This document shows, in pieces, positions 1 through 5,756 of a stretch of DNA of 5,843 nucleotides. The translations under genes and the position numbers were made by a program. This DNA is from Deltaproteobacteria bacterium. Its GTDB lineage: Bacteria; Desulfobacterota; Desulfarculia; Adiutricales; JAGVGV01. Below the pieces are notes generated by a model. The model was not told the DNA's origin. It searched no databases and worked only from the letters and a program-made list of their open reading frames with translations. The stretch spans positions 37,619 to 43,461 of the forward strand of contig JADFXS010000008.1 in assembly GCA_015233515.1 (NCBI GenBank), given 5' to 3'. The first letter of the stretch is position 1. Each line of letters begins with the position of its first letter.

Positions 1-1
1 T

Positions 2-73
2 GTACTGGTAAAAAAAGGCTATACTTCCACTGCACTGAACAATGAATTGGAGGGGGATCATTACAGTGCTTAG
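2..73 (+). pseudogene. Probable displaced 5' portion of the PilZ gene (frame 2), partial at the window edge
   Basis: Frame 2 is open from the window edge to a TAG at 71-73 and reads VLVKKGYTSTALNNELEG before a G5 run at 52-56. The next reading frame, picked up just after that run, continues with IITVLRAPFPLMFIRFP, which has the look of the strand and linker joining the N-terminal YcgR-like (PilZN) domain to PilZ. Removing one G from the run would join the two into a single open frame. I therefore read this stretch as the tail of the PilZN domain of the next gene, put out of frame by a one-base insertion that is either real or a sequencing or assembly error. The alternative is the C-terminus of an unrelated upstream gene ending at 73. 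Too little is present to decide from the window alone. Confidence 0.5.
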
Positions 74-473
74 AGCGCCCTTTCCCTTGATGTTCATTCG
101 TTTCCCTCAAGAAGTGGAATCGTCTAAACTCAGAAAAAACGAGCGTTATCCGGTCCGGATCAACGCCATCTGTTCAGACACCCCGTTGAACGGAGACCTG
201 ACCGATCACCCCTTGGACATGATCATGAATATTTCCGCCGGCGGTTGTCAGGTGGAAACCCTGGAAACTCACCCAAAAGAGGCTATTGTTTATTTGAGTA
301 TCTTTCTGCCGGAAGTCGGCTTGGTCAACGATGTGGAAGTTGAAGTGAAACGGATCGATTATAAAGCAGATAAGTATTTGTTAGGATTGGCTTTTGCCGA
401 CATGATCGCCGAAAACTATCAGACGGTCAGAAATTTTATCAGCACATTGGAAGCTTTTCAGGTGCGCGCATGA
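42..473 (+). CDS. PilZ-domain c-di-GMP-binding protein, YcgR-like; 5' end uncertain (frame break)
   Basis: A 143-residue reading frame carrying a C-terminal PilZ domain, the common cytoplasmic receptor for cyclic di-GMP. Both binding signatures are visible: RxxxR at residues 31-35 (R31, R35) and the [D/N]xSxxG motif at 63-68 (N63, S65, G68). An LGLAF strand typical of the barrel's end lies at 114-118. Residues 13-29, ending in FPQEVES, resemble the linker that follows the N-terminal PilZN domain in YcgR-type proteins, so that domain should precede it. The ATG at 42 has no Shine-Dalgarno and an in-frame stop six bases upstream (36-38), so it is probably not the native start. The true gene likely begins before the window and crosses a one-base frame break at 52-56. 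Its stop overlaps the HD-GYP start (ATGA, 470-473). Target is unknown; flagellar braking, exopolysaccharide or transcriptional control are all known for the family. Confidence 0.82.
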   Translation: MNWRGIITVLRAPFPLMFIRFPQEVESSKLRKNERYPVRINAICSDTPLNGDLTDHPLDMIMNISAGGCQVETLETHPKEAIVYLSIFLPEVGLVNDVEVEVKRIDYKADKYLLGLAFADMIAENYQTVRNFISTLEAFQVRA

Positions 474-1786
474 CATCGCTCAAGCTGAACCATATTAAAG
501 TTAAAACTCGCGATCTTAAAATAGGAATGTTCGTGGCTGATGTCGGCCGCAGTTGGCTTCGTCATCCCTGGAAGACCAAAAGCAAACTGATCACCTCGGT
601 TGACGAAATCAAAGAGCTTCTGGCCCACGATATCCAGGAAGTAGTGGTGGACCTGTCTCAATGTTCGAAAAGCGTCCTGCGGACCGATGGTATTTTAGGA
701 CTATCGTCACAAGAGGTAAGCCAGGCCCTGAGTATCGCGCCCCAGGAAGTATCCAAACAAATTACCAGGAACATGATGATTTCTCCGCCGGCGAAAAACA
801 TCGACCAGAGCAGACCCAAGCGGCTGGACCAACCCCGGACTGATGTCAGTTTACAAGATGAATTACCGAAGGCGCGCCAAACCTATGCCCAAGCTTTAAG
901 TGTTACCAAGGAATTCATGAATGATTTACGGTCGGGCAAAAAAATCGAAATAGAAAAAGTCCAAGACGCGATAGAGGATATGATCGACAGTGTGTTCCGC
1001 AACCAGGGGGCCATCAGCGCTCTGCTAAAACTTAAAAACTATGATGAATATACCTTCACTCACTGCCTCAATGTCGCTACCCTGGCTATTTCCATCGGCC
1101 GGCAAATACCCCTGACCAGACAACAACTGTTGGATTTAGGCCTGGGAGCGATATTCCACGATATCGGCAAAGTGCGAATACCAGAAGAAATCCTGAACAA
1201 ACCCGCACGATTGACCGACTCGGAATTTACAGTCATGAAAACTCATCCAGCCTTGGGAAAGGAAATTTTACAGGAACAACATCCTGGTCTTTCTTCAATT
1301 ATTTACCGAATGGTTCGGCATCACCATGAACGAAGTGACGGAAGCGGATACCCTGACGGTATTCCCGACAGTGATATTGATCCATTTGTCACGGTCTGCG
1401 GCTTATGTGACGTTTATGACGCCTTGTCCAGTGATCGGGTTTATCATAAAGGCATGCTGCCGCATGAAGCCCTCAAAGTAATCTTCAGTCTGCGGGGAAA
1501 ACACTTTTCCCCAACCTGGACGGATCGTTTCGTCCAGAGCATCGGGATCTATCCCCCGGCTACCGTGATCAAGCTCAACACCGGCGCGGTGGGAGTGGTC
1601 ATGCTGGTCAATACTCAGGCCTTGCTCAAACCCGAAATCCTGGTGATTAAAGACCAGAAAGACCGTTTTTTGGCCTTACCGAAACATATTGATATGAATC
1701 TTTCCCAACATGCTGACTTAAGTATCACCGCCGTGGTCGATCCCAAGCGCCACGGTGTCGATCCCAGCAAATATTTTGGAGTCTGA
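470..1786 (+). CDS. DUF3391 / HD-GYP domain protein, probable c-di-GMP phosphodiesterase
   Basis: 438 residues. HD-GYP proteins hydrolyse cyclic di-GMP to pGpG or GMP with a metal centre. Residues about 8-65 match the DUF3391 N-terminal domain (KTRDLKIGMFV, then a VDEIKELLAHDIQEVVVDL helix-strand). A polar, probably flexible linker spans about 70-135, followed by a helical region with coiled-coil character to about 185. The HD-GYP domain covers about 190-360. The key residues look intact: H198, H230-D231 in HDIGK, H259, H284-H286 followed by E287, G293-Y294-P295 within DGSGYP, and D314 in CDVYDAL. The last 75 residues form the small C-terminal extension often seen in this class. There is no membrane segment or receiver domain, so it should be cytosolic. 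The ATG overlaps the PilZ stop as ATGA with only a weak Shine-Dalgarno, which suggests translational coupling. Catalytic activity is inferred from motifs; some HD-GYP proteins act mainly as binding partners. Confidence 0.93.
   Translation: MTSLKLNHIKVKTRDLKIGMFVADVGRSWLRHPWKTKSKLITSVDEIKELLAHDIQEVVVDLSQCSKSVLRTDGILGLSSQEVSQALSIAPQEVSKQITRNMMISPPAKNIDQSRPKRLDQPRTDVSLQDELPKARQTYAQALSVTKEFMNDLRSGKKIEIEKVQDAIEDMIDSVFRNQGAISALLKLKNYDEYTFTHCLNVATLAISIGRQIPLTRQQLLDLGLGAIFHDIGKVRIPEEILNKPARLTDSEFTVMKTHPALGKEILQEQHPGLSSIIYRMVRHHHERSDGSGYPDGIPDSDIDPFVTVCGLCDVYDALSSDRVYHKGMLPHEALKVIFSLRGKHFSPTWTDRFVQSIGIYPPATVIKLNTGAVGVVMLVNTQALLKPEILVIKDQKDRFLALPKHIDMNLSQHADLSITAVVDPKRHGVDPSKYFGV
1778..1781 (+). promoter_or_regulatory. 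Shine-Dalgarno GGAG for the TTG start of yggS
   Basis: GGAG lies seven bases before the TTG at 1789, inside the last codons of the HD-GYP gene. It decides the start in favour of this TTG, since no ATG or GTG in that frame is close to the family N-terminus. Confidence 0.7.
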
Positions 1787-1788
1787 CA

Positions 1789-2463
1789 TTGGAACTTCAC
1801 GAGCGCATCCACTCCATAAAAGAACGCATCGCCGCGGCCGCCCACCGTTCAGGAAGATCCCCTCAAGAAATCAAACTGCTGGCCGTGACCAAAACCGTGC
1901 CAGTGGACCTTGTTCAAGCCGGCCTGGAAGCCGGTTTACTTGATCTGGGGGAAAACTATATTCAAGAAGCCCAGACAAAGATCCCGCTTTTAGGCCGATC
2001 TGTAACGTGGCATTTCATCGGTCGGCTGCAGTCTAATAAAGCCAAATATGCCGTTCAACTCTTCGACCTGATTCATTCGGTGGACAGTTTTAAACTGGCG
2101 TTGGAATTGGATAAAAAAGCCGAAGCCGCCGGCCGTCGCCTGGGCGTCCTCATTCAAGTGAATATAGCCGGAGAAGGGTCTAAAGGCGGAGTGACGCCGG
2201 AAGCGGCCCCATCCGTGGTGGACCAGGTGGCCGGTTTAGGCAACTTGGAACTCCGCGGTCTGATGACCATGCCGCCGTTTTTCGACCAACCGGAGCGGGT
2301 TCGCCCTTTTTTTGCCGCTCTGCGCGATCTTAGGGATAAAATCGGGGGGCCGTTGAAAGATCTTTCCATGGGCATGTCCGGTGACTTTGAAGTGGCCATT
2401 GAAGAAGGAGCAACTATAGTCCGGATAGGGACGTCCCTTTTCGGCTCACGGCCGGTACCCTGA
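1789..2463 (+). CDS. yggS: YggS/PLPBP family pyridoxal-phosphate homeostasis protein
   Basis: 224 residues, close to the usual 225-235 of the family, which forms a lone PLP-binding TIM barrel with no known enzymatic activity and buffers intracellular PLP and amino/keto acid pools. Family hallmarks appear in order: LLAVTKTVP with the PLP-binding lysine K35, LGENYIQE (53-60), WHFIGRLQSNK (74-84), HSVDS (96-100), QVNIAGEGSKGG (123-134), LRGLMTMPP (155-163), LSMGMSGDF (192-200) and the phosphate-binding segment RIGTSLFG (212-219). The start is a TTG two bases after the HD-GYP stop, with a good GGAG seven bases upstream; the resulting N-terminus fits the family. It is probably co-transcribed with the PilZ and HD-GYP genes, although no functional link to c-di-GMP is established. 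In many bacteria yggS sits near proC or cell-division genes; here no such gene follows, and the next gene converges from the other strand. Confidence 0.95.
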   Translation: MELHERIHSIKERIAAAAHRSGRSPQEIKLLAVTKTVPVDLVQAGLEAGLLDLGENYIQEAQTKIPLLGRSVTWHFIGRLQSNKAKYAVQLFDLIHSVDSFKLALELDKKAEAAGRRLGVLIQVNIAGEGSKGGVTPEAAPSVVDQVAGLGNLELRGLMTMPPFFDQPERVRPFFAALRDLRDKIGGPLKDLSMGMSGDFEVAIEEGATIVRIGTSLFGSRPVP

Positions 2464-2573
2464 ATCGACCTGACGGCGGTAGAAGCTCTTCGCGGCGCTT
2501 TAAGGGGAAGGCGTTCACCCGCATGTTGAAGCCCCGCAGCGAGATGCGGGAAATCTTTGACATGTTCAGATAA
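2464..2573. other. Convergent intergenic region between yggS and the methyltransferase gene
   Basis: A 110-base stretch where two transcription units meet tail to tail. No credible gene is present; a short + strand open frame ending at 2573 lacks a suitable start. The only structure I see is the hairpin set at 2518-2550, described separately. No U-rich tract follows in either direction, so termination here may depend on Rho or on collision. Confidence 0.6.
2533..2550. terminator. Candidate bidirectional hairpin at the convergent junction
   Basis: CCCGCA (2533-2538) pairs perfectly with TGCGGG (2545-2550) around a six-base loop. A second CCCGCAT at 2518-2524 can instead pair with ATGCGGG (2544-2550) as a seven-base stem. 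The + strand continues AAATCTTT, a poor U-tract, and the minus strand has none, so this is at best a weak intrinsic terminator. Confidence 0.35.
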
Positions 2574-3302
2574 TTATAATCGATTCTGCCGGATATATTC
2601 GAACATGGCCACCGTTGCGGCCATGGCCGCGTTGAGACTGTTGACTTGGCCGGACAAAGGAATACTGACCAAAAGGTCACACTTTTCCTTGACCAGGCGT
2701 CTAATTCCCCGGCCTTCACCACCAACGATCAAAGCCAGGCTCATGGTCAAGTCGACATCAAAAATGTTTCGAGAGGCCTGGGCATCCGTGCCGATAATCC
2801 AAAAGCCCGCCGACTTGACGGTTTCCAAAGCTTGAACAATATTGACAACTCTAGCGACGGGCATGAATTCAGCCGCCCCGGCGGCCGCCTTCATGACGGT
2901 TGGGGTTACGGCCGCGGCTCGTTCCCTGGGCAGAATCACCCCCGAAGCTCCAGCGGCTTCAGCCGAGCGGATTATGGAACCTAAATTCATAGGGTCTTGA
3001 ATGCCGTCCAGAATTATTACCAGGGCCCGACGTCCAATAGACCTTTCTAGTATCTGTTCCAAAGTGTAATAGGCGTAAGGTCCGATCTCGGCGACCACTC
3101 CCTGGTGATGGGTTTGACCGGAAATCCTATCCAGTTCCAGGCGATCCAAGCGAATTATTCGCAGACCGTGAACCTTTGCCAGTTCCAACAATTGCGCCAC
3201 GACCGGACCGCTTCTTCTTTTGGCCACATACAGGCACTTAAAAGCTGACGCGCGAGCGCGTAAAGCCTCCAGGACCGGATTCAAACCGACAATTATTTCC
3301 AT
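2574..3302 (-). CDS. rlmB: TrmH/SpoU-family rRNA 2'-O-methyltransferase, RlmB-like
   Basis: 242 residues from the preferred ATG at 3302. SpoU-class (SPOUT) enzymes methylate a ribose 2'-hydroxyl in rRNA or tRNA using S-adenosylmethionine; RlmB modifies G2251 of 23S rRNA. The N-terminal substrate-binding domain (about 1-75) opens with MEIIVGLNPVLEAL, the usual family start. The three SpoU motifs follow: LDGIQDPMNLGSIIRSAEAAGA (98-119) with N106 and R112, LIVGGEGRGI (191-200) with E196, and SIPLSGQVNSLNAAMAATVA (213-232) with the SLN at 222-224. These form the trefoil knot and cofactor pocket. An in-frame ATG at 3341 would add 13 residues unlike the family, and its upstream region folds into hairpins, so I prefer 3302. 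It follows gmk in the same direction after an 81-base spacer. The exact RNA target (RlmB versus another TrmH-type enzyme) is inferred. Confidence 0.92.
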   Translation of the reverse strand: MEIIVGLNPVLEALRARASAFKCLYVAKRRSGPVVAQLLELAKVHGLRIIRLDRLELDRISGQTHHQGVVAEIGPYAYYTLEQILERSIGRRALVIILDGIQDPMNLGSIIRSAEAAGASGVILPRERAAAVTPTVMKAAAGAAEFMPVARVVNIVQALETVKSAGFWIIGTDAQASRNIFDVDLTMSLALIVGGEGRGIRRLVKEKCDLLVSIPLSGQVNSLNAAMAATVAMFEYIRQNRL

Positions 3303-3383
3303 GGACTCTTTGTTCATGTTTGCACAGGCAAACGAGCGCATTCCCCGCAGTTTACCGCGGAGAGCTTCAATTTCAGAAGAATA
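3303..3383 (-). promoter_or_regulatory. Spacer before the methyltransferase gene with two hairpins
   Basis: On the minus strand, a stem CTCCGC/GCGGGG (one G-U pair) around an eight-base loop lies at about 3344-3363. A perfect six-base stem GTTTGC/GCAAAC with a four-base loop lies at 3318-3333. It is the longest gap in an otherwise packed minus-strand cluster. It could be an mRNA processing site, an attenuator or a leader; I see no convincing promoter boxes. The hairpins argue that the coding region begins at 3302 and not at 3341. Confidence 0.4.
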
Positions 3384-4001
3384 TCATTCTCTCGCAAATT
3401 CGGTCCGCCCCCAAAACTTAAGCCAAAAATCCCTTTGAACCGCCATCCGGCAACGTTCAGCCCGAATTATGCCGGCCAGGTCAAAAGCCGCTCGCTCCAA
3501 ATCGTCATTGACGACAAGATAGTCGTAACTACCGGCGGTTTGAATTTCTTCCGCTGATCGCTGAAGTCTGACGGCCAATTGATCGTCGGTTTCAGTGATT
3601 CTGCTTTTTAAACGACGTTCCAATTCCGCCATGGTTGGCGGCAAAATAAAAATCAAGACCGCTTCAGGATAATTAGATTTGATCTGGCGGGCTCCTTCCA
3701 CATCCACATCGGCCAAAACATTGATCCCGGCATTCAGGCGTTCCAGAACCCAAGATCGGCCTGTTCCGTAGTACCGGCCGAAAACTTCAGCCCATTCCAA
3801 AAAATCATCTTTAGTAATCATATCCTGAAATCGGCCTTGATCGATAAAATGATAATCACGGCCGTCCATTTCATTTAAGCGGGGTGATCGGGTGGTATAA
3901 GATACGGAGTATGCCAATTCCGGGAATATATTCTGTAATCGGAGCCTTAAGGTGGTCTTGCCCGCGCCCGAGGGCGCGCTGATGACAAAAAATCGCGCCA
4001 T
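3384..4001 (-). CDS. gmk: Guanylate kinase
   Basis: 205 residues, normal for the enzyme, which phosphorylates GMP to GDP with ATP in the cytosol. The P-loop is SAPSGAGKTT (8-17), with K15 contacting ATP. The GMP-binding segment includes SYTTRSPR (34-41), then DGRDYHF (46-52), FLEWAEVFGRYYGT (67-80) and DVDVEGARQI (98-107); the lid and the adenine-binding region, with the arginines of LERRLKSR (127-134), follow. All expected motifs are present and the ATG gives the standard N-terminus. It starts nine bases after the remA stop. The nearest Shine-Dalgarno, GGGAGG at 4015-4020, overlaps the end of remA and is about 13 bases from the ATG, longer than ideal, with a run of six C between. The order yicC-remA-gmk is a widely conserved arrangement. 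rpoZ, often the next gene, is not present here. Confidence 0.97.
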   Translation of the reverse strand: MARFFVISAPSGAGKTTLRLRLQNIFPELAYSVSYTTRSPRLNEMDGRDYHFIDQGRFQDMITKDDFLEWAEVFGRYYGTGRSWVLERLNAGINVLADVDVEGARQIKSNYPEAVLIFILPPTMAELERRLKSRITETDDQLAVRLQRSAEEIQTAGSYDYLVVNDDLERAAFDLAGIIRAERCRMAVQRDFWLKFWGRTEFARE

Positions 4002-4010
4002 GGTGGGGGG

Positions 4011-4271
4011 TTATCCTCCCTGCCCTTCTTCGGTGTATCGTGAAGCAATGGTTTCAGTTTGGATCGCCGACAGGATGACATGGTTACTATCGGTGATTAT
4101 GATTGACCTGGTTCGGCGCCCTTGGGTGGCGTCCACTAAACGCCCGGCATCCTTGGCTTCATCCTTTAGACGTTTCATGGGAGCGGAAGTCGGTGTAACT
4201 ACGGCCACAATGCGGTCCGCGGCCACCGTGTTGCCAAATCCGATATTAATAAGCCTGGAGTTCGGTTTCAT
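4011..4271 (-). CDS. remA: RemA/DUF370 family regulator
   Basis: 86 residues, full length for the family. Bacillus subtilis RemA is a ring-forming DNA-binding activator of biofilm matrix and osmoprotection genes. Outside Firmicutes the role of this family is largely uncharacterised. The match is close along the whole protein: [19 protein letters not shown] (7-25), TSAPMKRL (28-35), [21 protein letters not shown] (42-62) and [15 protein letters not shown] (64-78). R20 and the GRRTR cluster (51-55) correspond to the conserved basic residues thought to face DNA. The ATG lies five bases after the yicC stop, with GGAG at 4280-4283 eight bases upstream, inside the end of yicC. It probably shares one transcript with yicC and gmk. 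A regulatory role in this organism is inferred from homology only. Confidence 0.95.
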   Translation of the reverse strand: MKPNSRLINIGFGNTVAADRIVAVVTPTSAPMKRLKDEAKDAGRLVDATQGRRTRSIIITDSNHVILSAIQTETIASRYTEEGQGG

Positions 4272-4276
4272 GACGA

Positions 4277-5155
4277 TTACTCCACATTTTGAACTTGTTC
4301 GCGAATTTTTTCCAGTTCCGTCTTCAGGTCGACCACCAGATTAGTGATGACGATATCCCCGCTTTTAGAGCCGATAGTGTTGACTTCACGGCCCATTTCC
4401 TGCAACAGAAATTCCAGCCGGCGGCCGACGCTGCCGCCGTTTCGGAGTGCGGCTTCGAACTGCTCCAAGTGACTGCGCATTCTAATCACCTCTTCGGTGA
4501 TATCACAGCGGTCGACGATGTAGGCTACATCCTGGGACAGCCGGCCCTGATCCACTTCCAGCGCACCGGTCAGGGCCTTGATCCTGGTTTCAAGTTTTCC
4601 CTTGGTTTCATCTATCACGGATTGGCGGCGAGACCAGATTTGTTCCATCCACTCCGCCATCAAATTTAAACGCTTCTGAAAATCCTCGGCCAAGGCTTGG
4701 CCTTCCATCTGACGCATGTGAATCAGGTTATCCAAGGCCAGAGTCAACAATCCACTCAGATCTTCGGCAAAGGCTTCCAGATCGAGGTCTACGTCTTCGT
4801 GACGGATAATATCTCTTATTTCCAGAAAATGGTTGATGGTCAAATCACCGGACAACGCCAGGTCATTTTTTAGCTTCAACAACAAGGACCGATAAGTCCG
4901 GGCCAGTTCCATATCGAGGGTCAGACTCTGGCACAGGCTGACCGATTCATCGACCTGAATCCAAACTTCCACACGGCCGCGGGTGATCCGGTCGATCACT
5001 CTTTTTTTGATCACTTCTTCAATGGCCGTGAAGCCTTTTGGCACCCGGATTATGATATCTTTAAACCAGTTGTTGACCGACTTGATCTCCACGGTTACTT
5101 CACGGCCCAGAACTTGGCCGGTGGCGCGACCGAAACCGGTCATGCTTTGGGTCAT
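4277..5155 (-). CDS. yicC: YicC/YloC family endoribonuclease
   Basis: 292 residues, the normal family length. YicC-type proteins are RNA-cleaving enzymes; E. coli YicC has been linked to decay of the small RNA RyhB. The N-terminal YicC domain begins with [11 protein letters not shown], followed by [20 protein letters not shown] (20-39) and [13 protein letters not shown] (56-68). The C-terminal DUF1732 domain holds the strongly conserved block: [16 protein letters not shown] (218-233), [23 protein letters not shown] (243-265) and the terminal [11 protein letters not shown] (282-292). One oddity is W30, where relatives usually have arginine (NHR or NQR motif). The start is supported by AAGGAG at 5161-5166 five bases upstream, which overlaps the stop of the DUF4416 gene, so the two are likely translationally coupled. 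remA follows after five bases. Confidence 0.96.
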   Translation of the reverse strand: MTQSMTGFGRATGQVLGREVTVEIKSVNNWFKDIIIRVPKGFTAIEEVIKKRVIDRITRGRVEVWIQVDESVSLCQSLTLDMELARTYRSLLLKLKNDLALSGDLTINHFLEIRDIIRHEDVDLDLEAFAEDLSGLLTLALDNLIHMRQMEGQALAEDFQKRLNLMAEWMEQIWSRRQSVIDETKGKLETRIKALTGALEVDQGRLSQDVAYIVDRCDITEEVIRMRSHLEQFEAALRNGGSVGRRLEFLLQEMGREVNTIGSKSGDIVITNLVVDLKTELEKIREQVQNVE

Positions 5156-5160
5156 CGGTT

Positions 5161-5166
5161 CTCCTT
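5161..5166 (-). promoter_or_regulatory. Shine-Dalgarno AAGGAG for yicC
   Basis: AAGGAG on the minus strand, five bases before the yicC ATG. It overlaps the DUF4416 stop codon (5165-5167), so ribosomes finishing that gene would reach the site directly. Confidence 0.75.
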
Positions 5167-5701
5167 AAGAACTATTTTTGGTTTTAAGTTGATATAAATA
5201 GCGTTGCCGGATGTCCAACAAGGAGGCTTGAAAAGCCTGGCCGGCATAGTCAGGATATGTCCAGGGCAATGAAAGAAAACCGCCGGATTGAAAGACAAGA
5301 GTCAGATCGCCCCAGACCCCCTGGCCCAGATAAATACGGTGAGCGGCATTTTTGCCCGTGGCCAAGACAAGCCGTTCGGCGGAAATATACCCGGGGTCCA
5401 GATTGACCGCGCGTTTTCCGTCCATGGCTTGAGTTTGTTCATAAGCCACCGTTTCAACCTTGATTCGGACGAGATCCGTCGGGTCCATCAACTGCTCCGC
5501 CGCCACAAGCCGTTTGACCAGAAGGTCGCCCATCTCGGCCTGGTAATAAGTCGTCTGATCAAAAGCAAAAAAAGGGCTGACGTAGTCGATCGGTCCGACC
5601 AGAGTGGACCACCAGGCCGCGGCCCGATTCAATCTTTCCGTTTCAGCTCCAAATAAAGCCAGAATCGGTTTGACCGGGAGTGGTGGGTATAAGCTACTCA
5701 A
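5165..5701 (-). CDS. DUF4416 family protein of unknown function
   Basis: 178 residues, full length for DUF4416, a family without known biochemical role that I associate with Desulfobacterota and similar lineages. Conserved-looking blocks are VKPILALFG (10-18), SPFFAFDQTTYYQAEMGDLLVKRL (42-65), IKVETVAYE (80-88), RAVNLDPGYISAERLVLATGKNAAHRIYL (97-125) and LPWTYPDY (145-152). There is no signal peptide or membrane segment, so it is probably cytosolic. The start is a TTG with no Shine-Dalgarno; no ATG or GTG lies in this frame between the stop at 5753-5755 and the TTG. The TTG overlaps the stop of an 8-residue ORF as TTGA, so initiation may depend on ribosomes arriving from upstream. It lies directly upstream of yicC, which hints at a shared link to RNA metabolism, but that is speculation. 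Confidence 0.88.
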   Translation of the reverse strand: MSSLYPPLPVKPILALFGAETERLNRAAAWWSTLVGPIDYVSPFFAFDQTTYYQAEMGDLLVKRLVAAEQLMDPTDLVRIKVETVAYEQTQAMDGKRAVNLDPGYISAERLVLATGKNAAHRIYLGQGVWGDLTLVFQSGGFLSLPWTYPDYAGQAFQASLLDIRQRYLYQLKTKNSS

Positions 5702-5756
5702 GATACATGATCGCCATGGTTCATGATAAGACTTTTTTCGGCATGTACCGGTTCAT
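5698..5756 (-). promoter_or_regulatory. Chain of overlapping start/stop codons before the DUF4416 gene
   Basis: The upstream TGA (5755-5753) overlaps an ATG (5756-5754) opening an 11-codon ORF, MNRYMPKKVLS. That ORF's TGA (5723-5721) overlaps another ATG (5724-5722) opening an 8-codon ORF, MNHGDHVS. The second ORF's TGA (5700-5698) overlaps the TTG of the DUF4416 gene. This would allow termination-reinitiation down to the TTG, which has no Shine-Dalgarno of its own. Chance is not excluded. Confidence 0.35.

Noticed and set aside
2463..2573. Plus-strand open frame ending at 2573 with a basic, protein-like tail
   Set aside because: No suitable start codon or ribosome-binding site; it overlaps the yggS end and hairpin sequence, and I recognise no family.
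2604..2625. Perfect seven-base inverted repeat CATGGCC/GGCCATG
   Set aside because: It lies inside the methyltransferase coding region, in an alanine-rich conserved motif, and is explained by the GCC/ATG codons.
2414..2725. Minus-strand 103-codon open frame across the convergent junction
   Set aside because: It overlaps the well-supported yggS and methyltransferase genes and has no recognisable domain.
3303..3341. Extended N-terminus of the methyltransferase from the ATG at 3341
   Set aside because: The extra 13 residues do not resemble the family N-terminus and the DNA forms a perfect hairpin; the ATG at 3302 gives the standard start.
4002..4010. Run of six C before the gmk ATG as a possible phase-variable spacer
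   Set aside because: The tract is short and the gene essential; a spacing effect is possible but nothing in the sequence supports switching.
4289..4669. Plus-strand 126-codon open frame opposite yicC
   Set aside because: It is a shadow of the strongly conserved C-terminal part of yicC, with no family resemblance.
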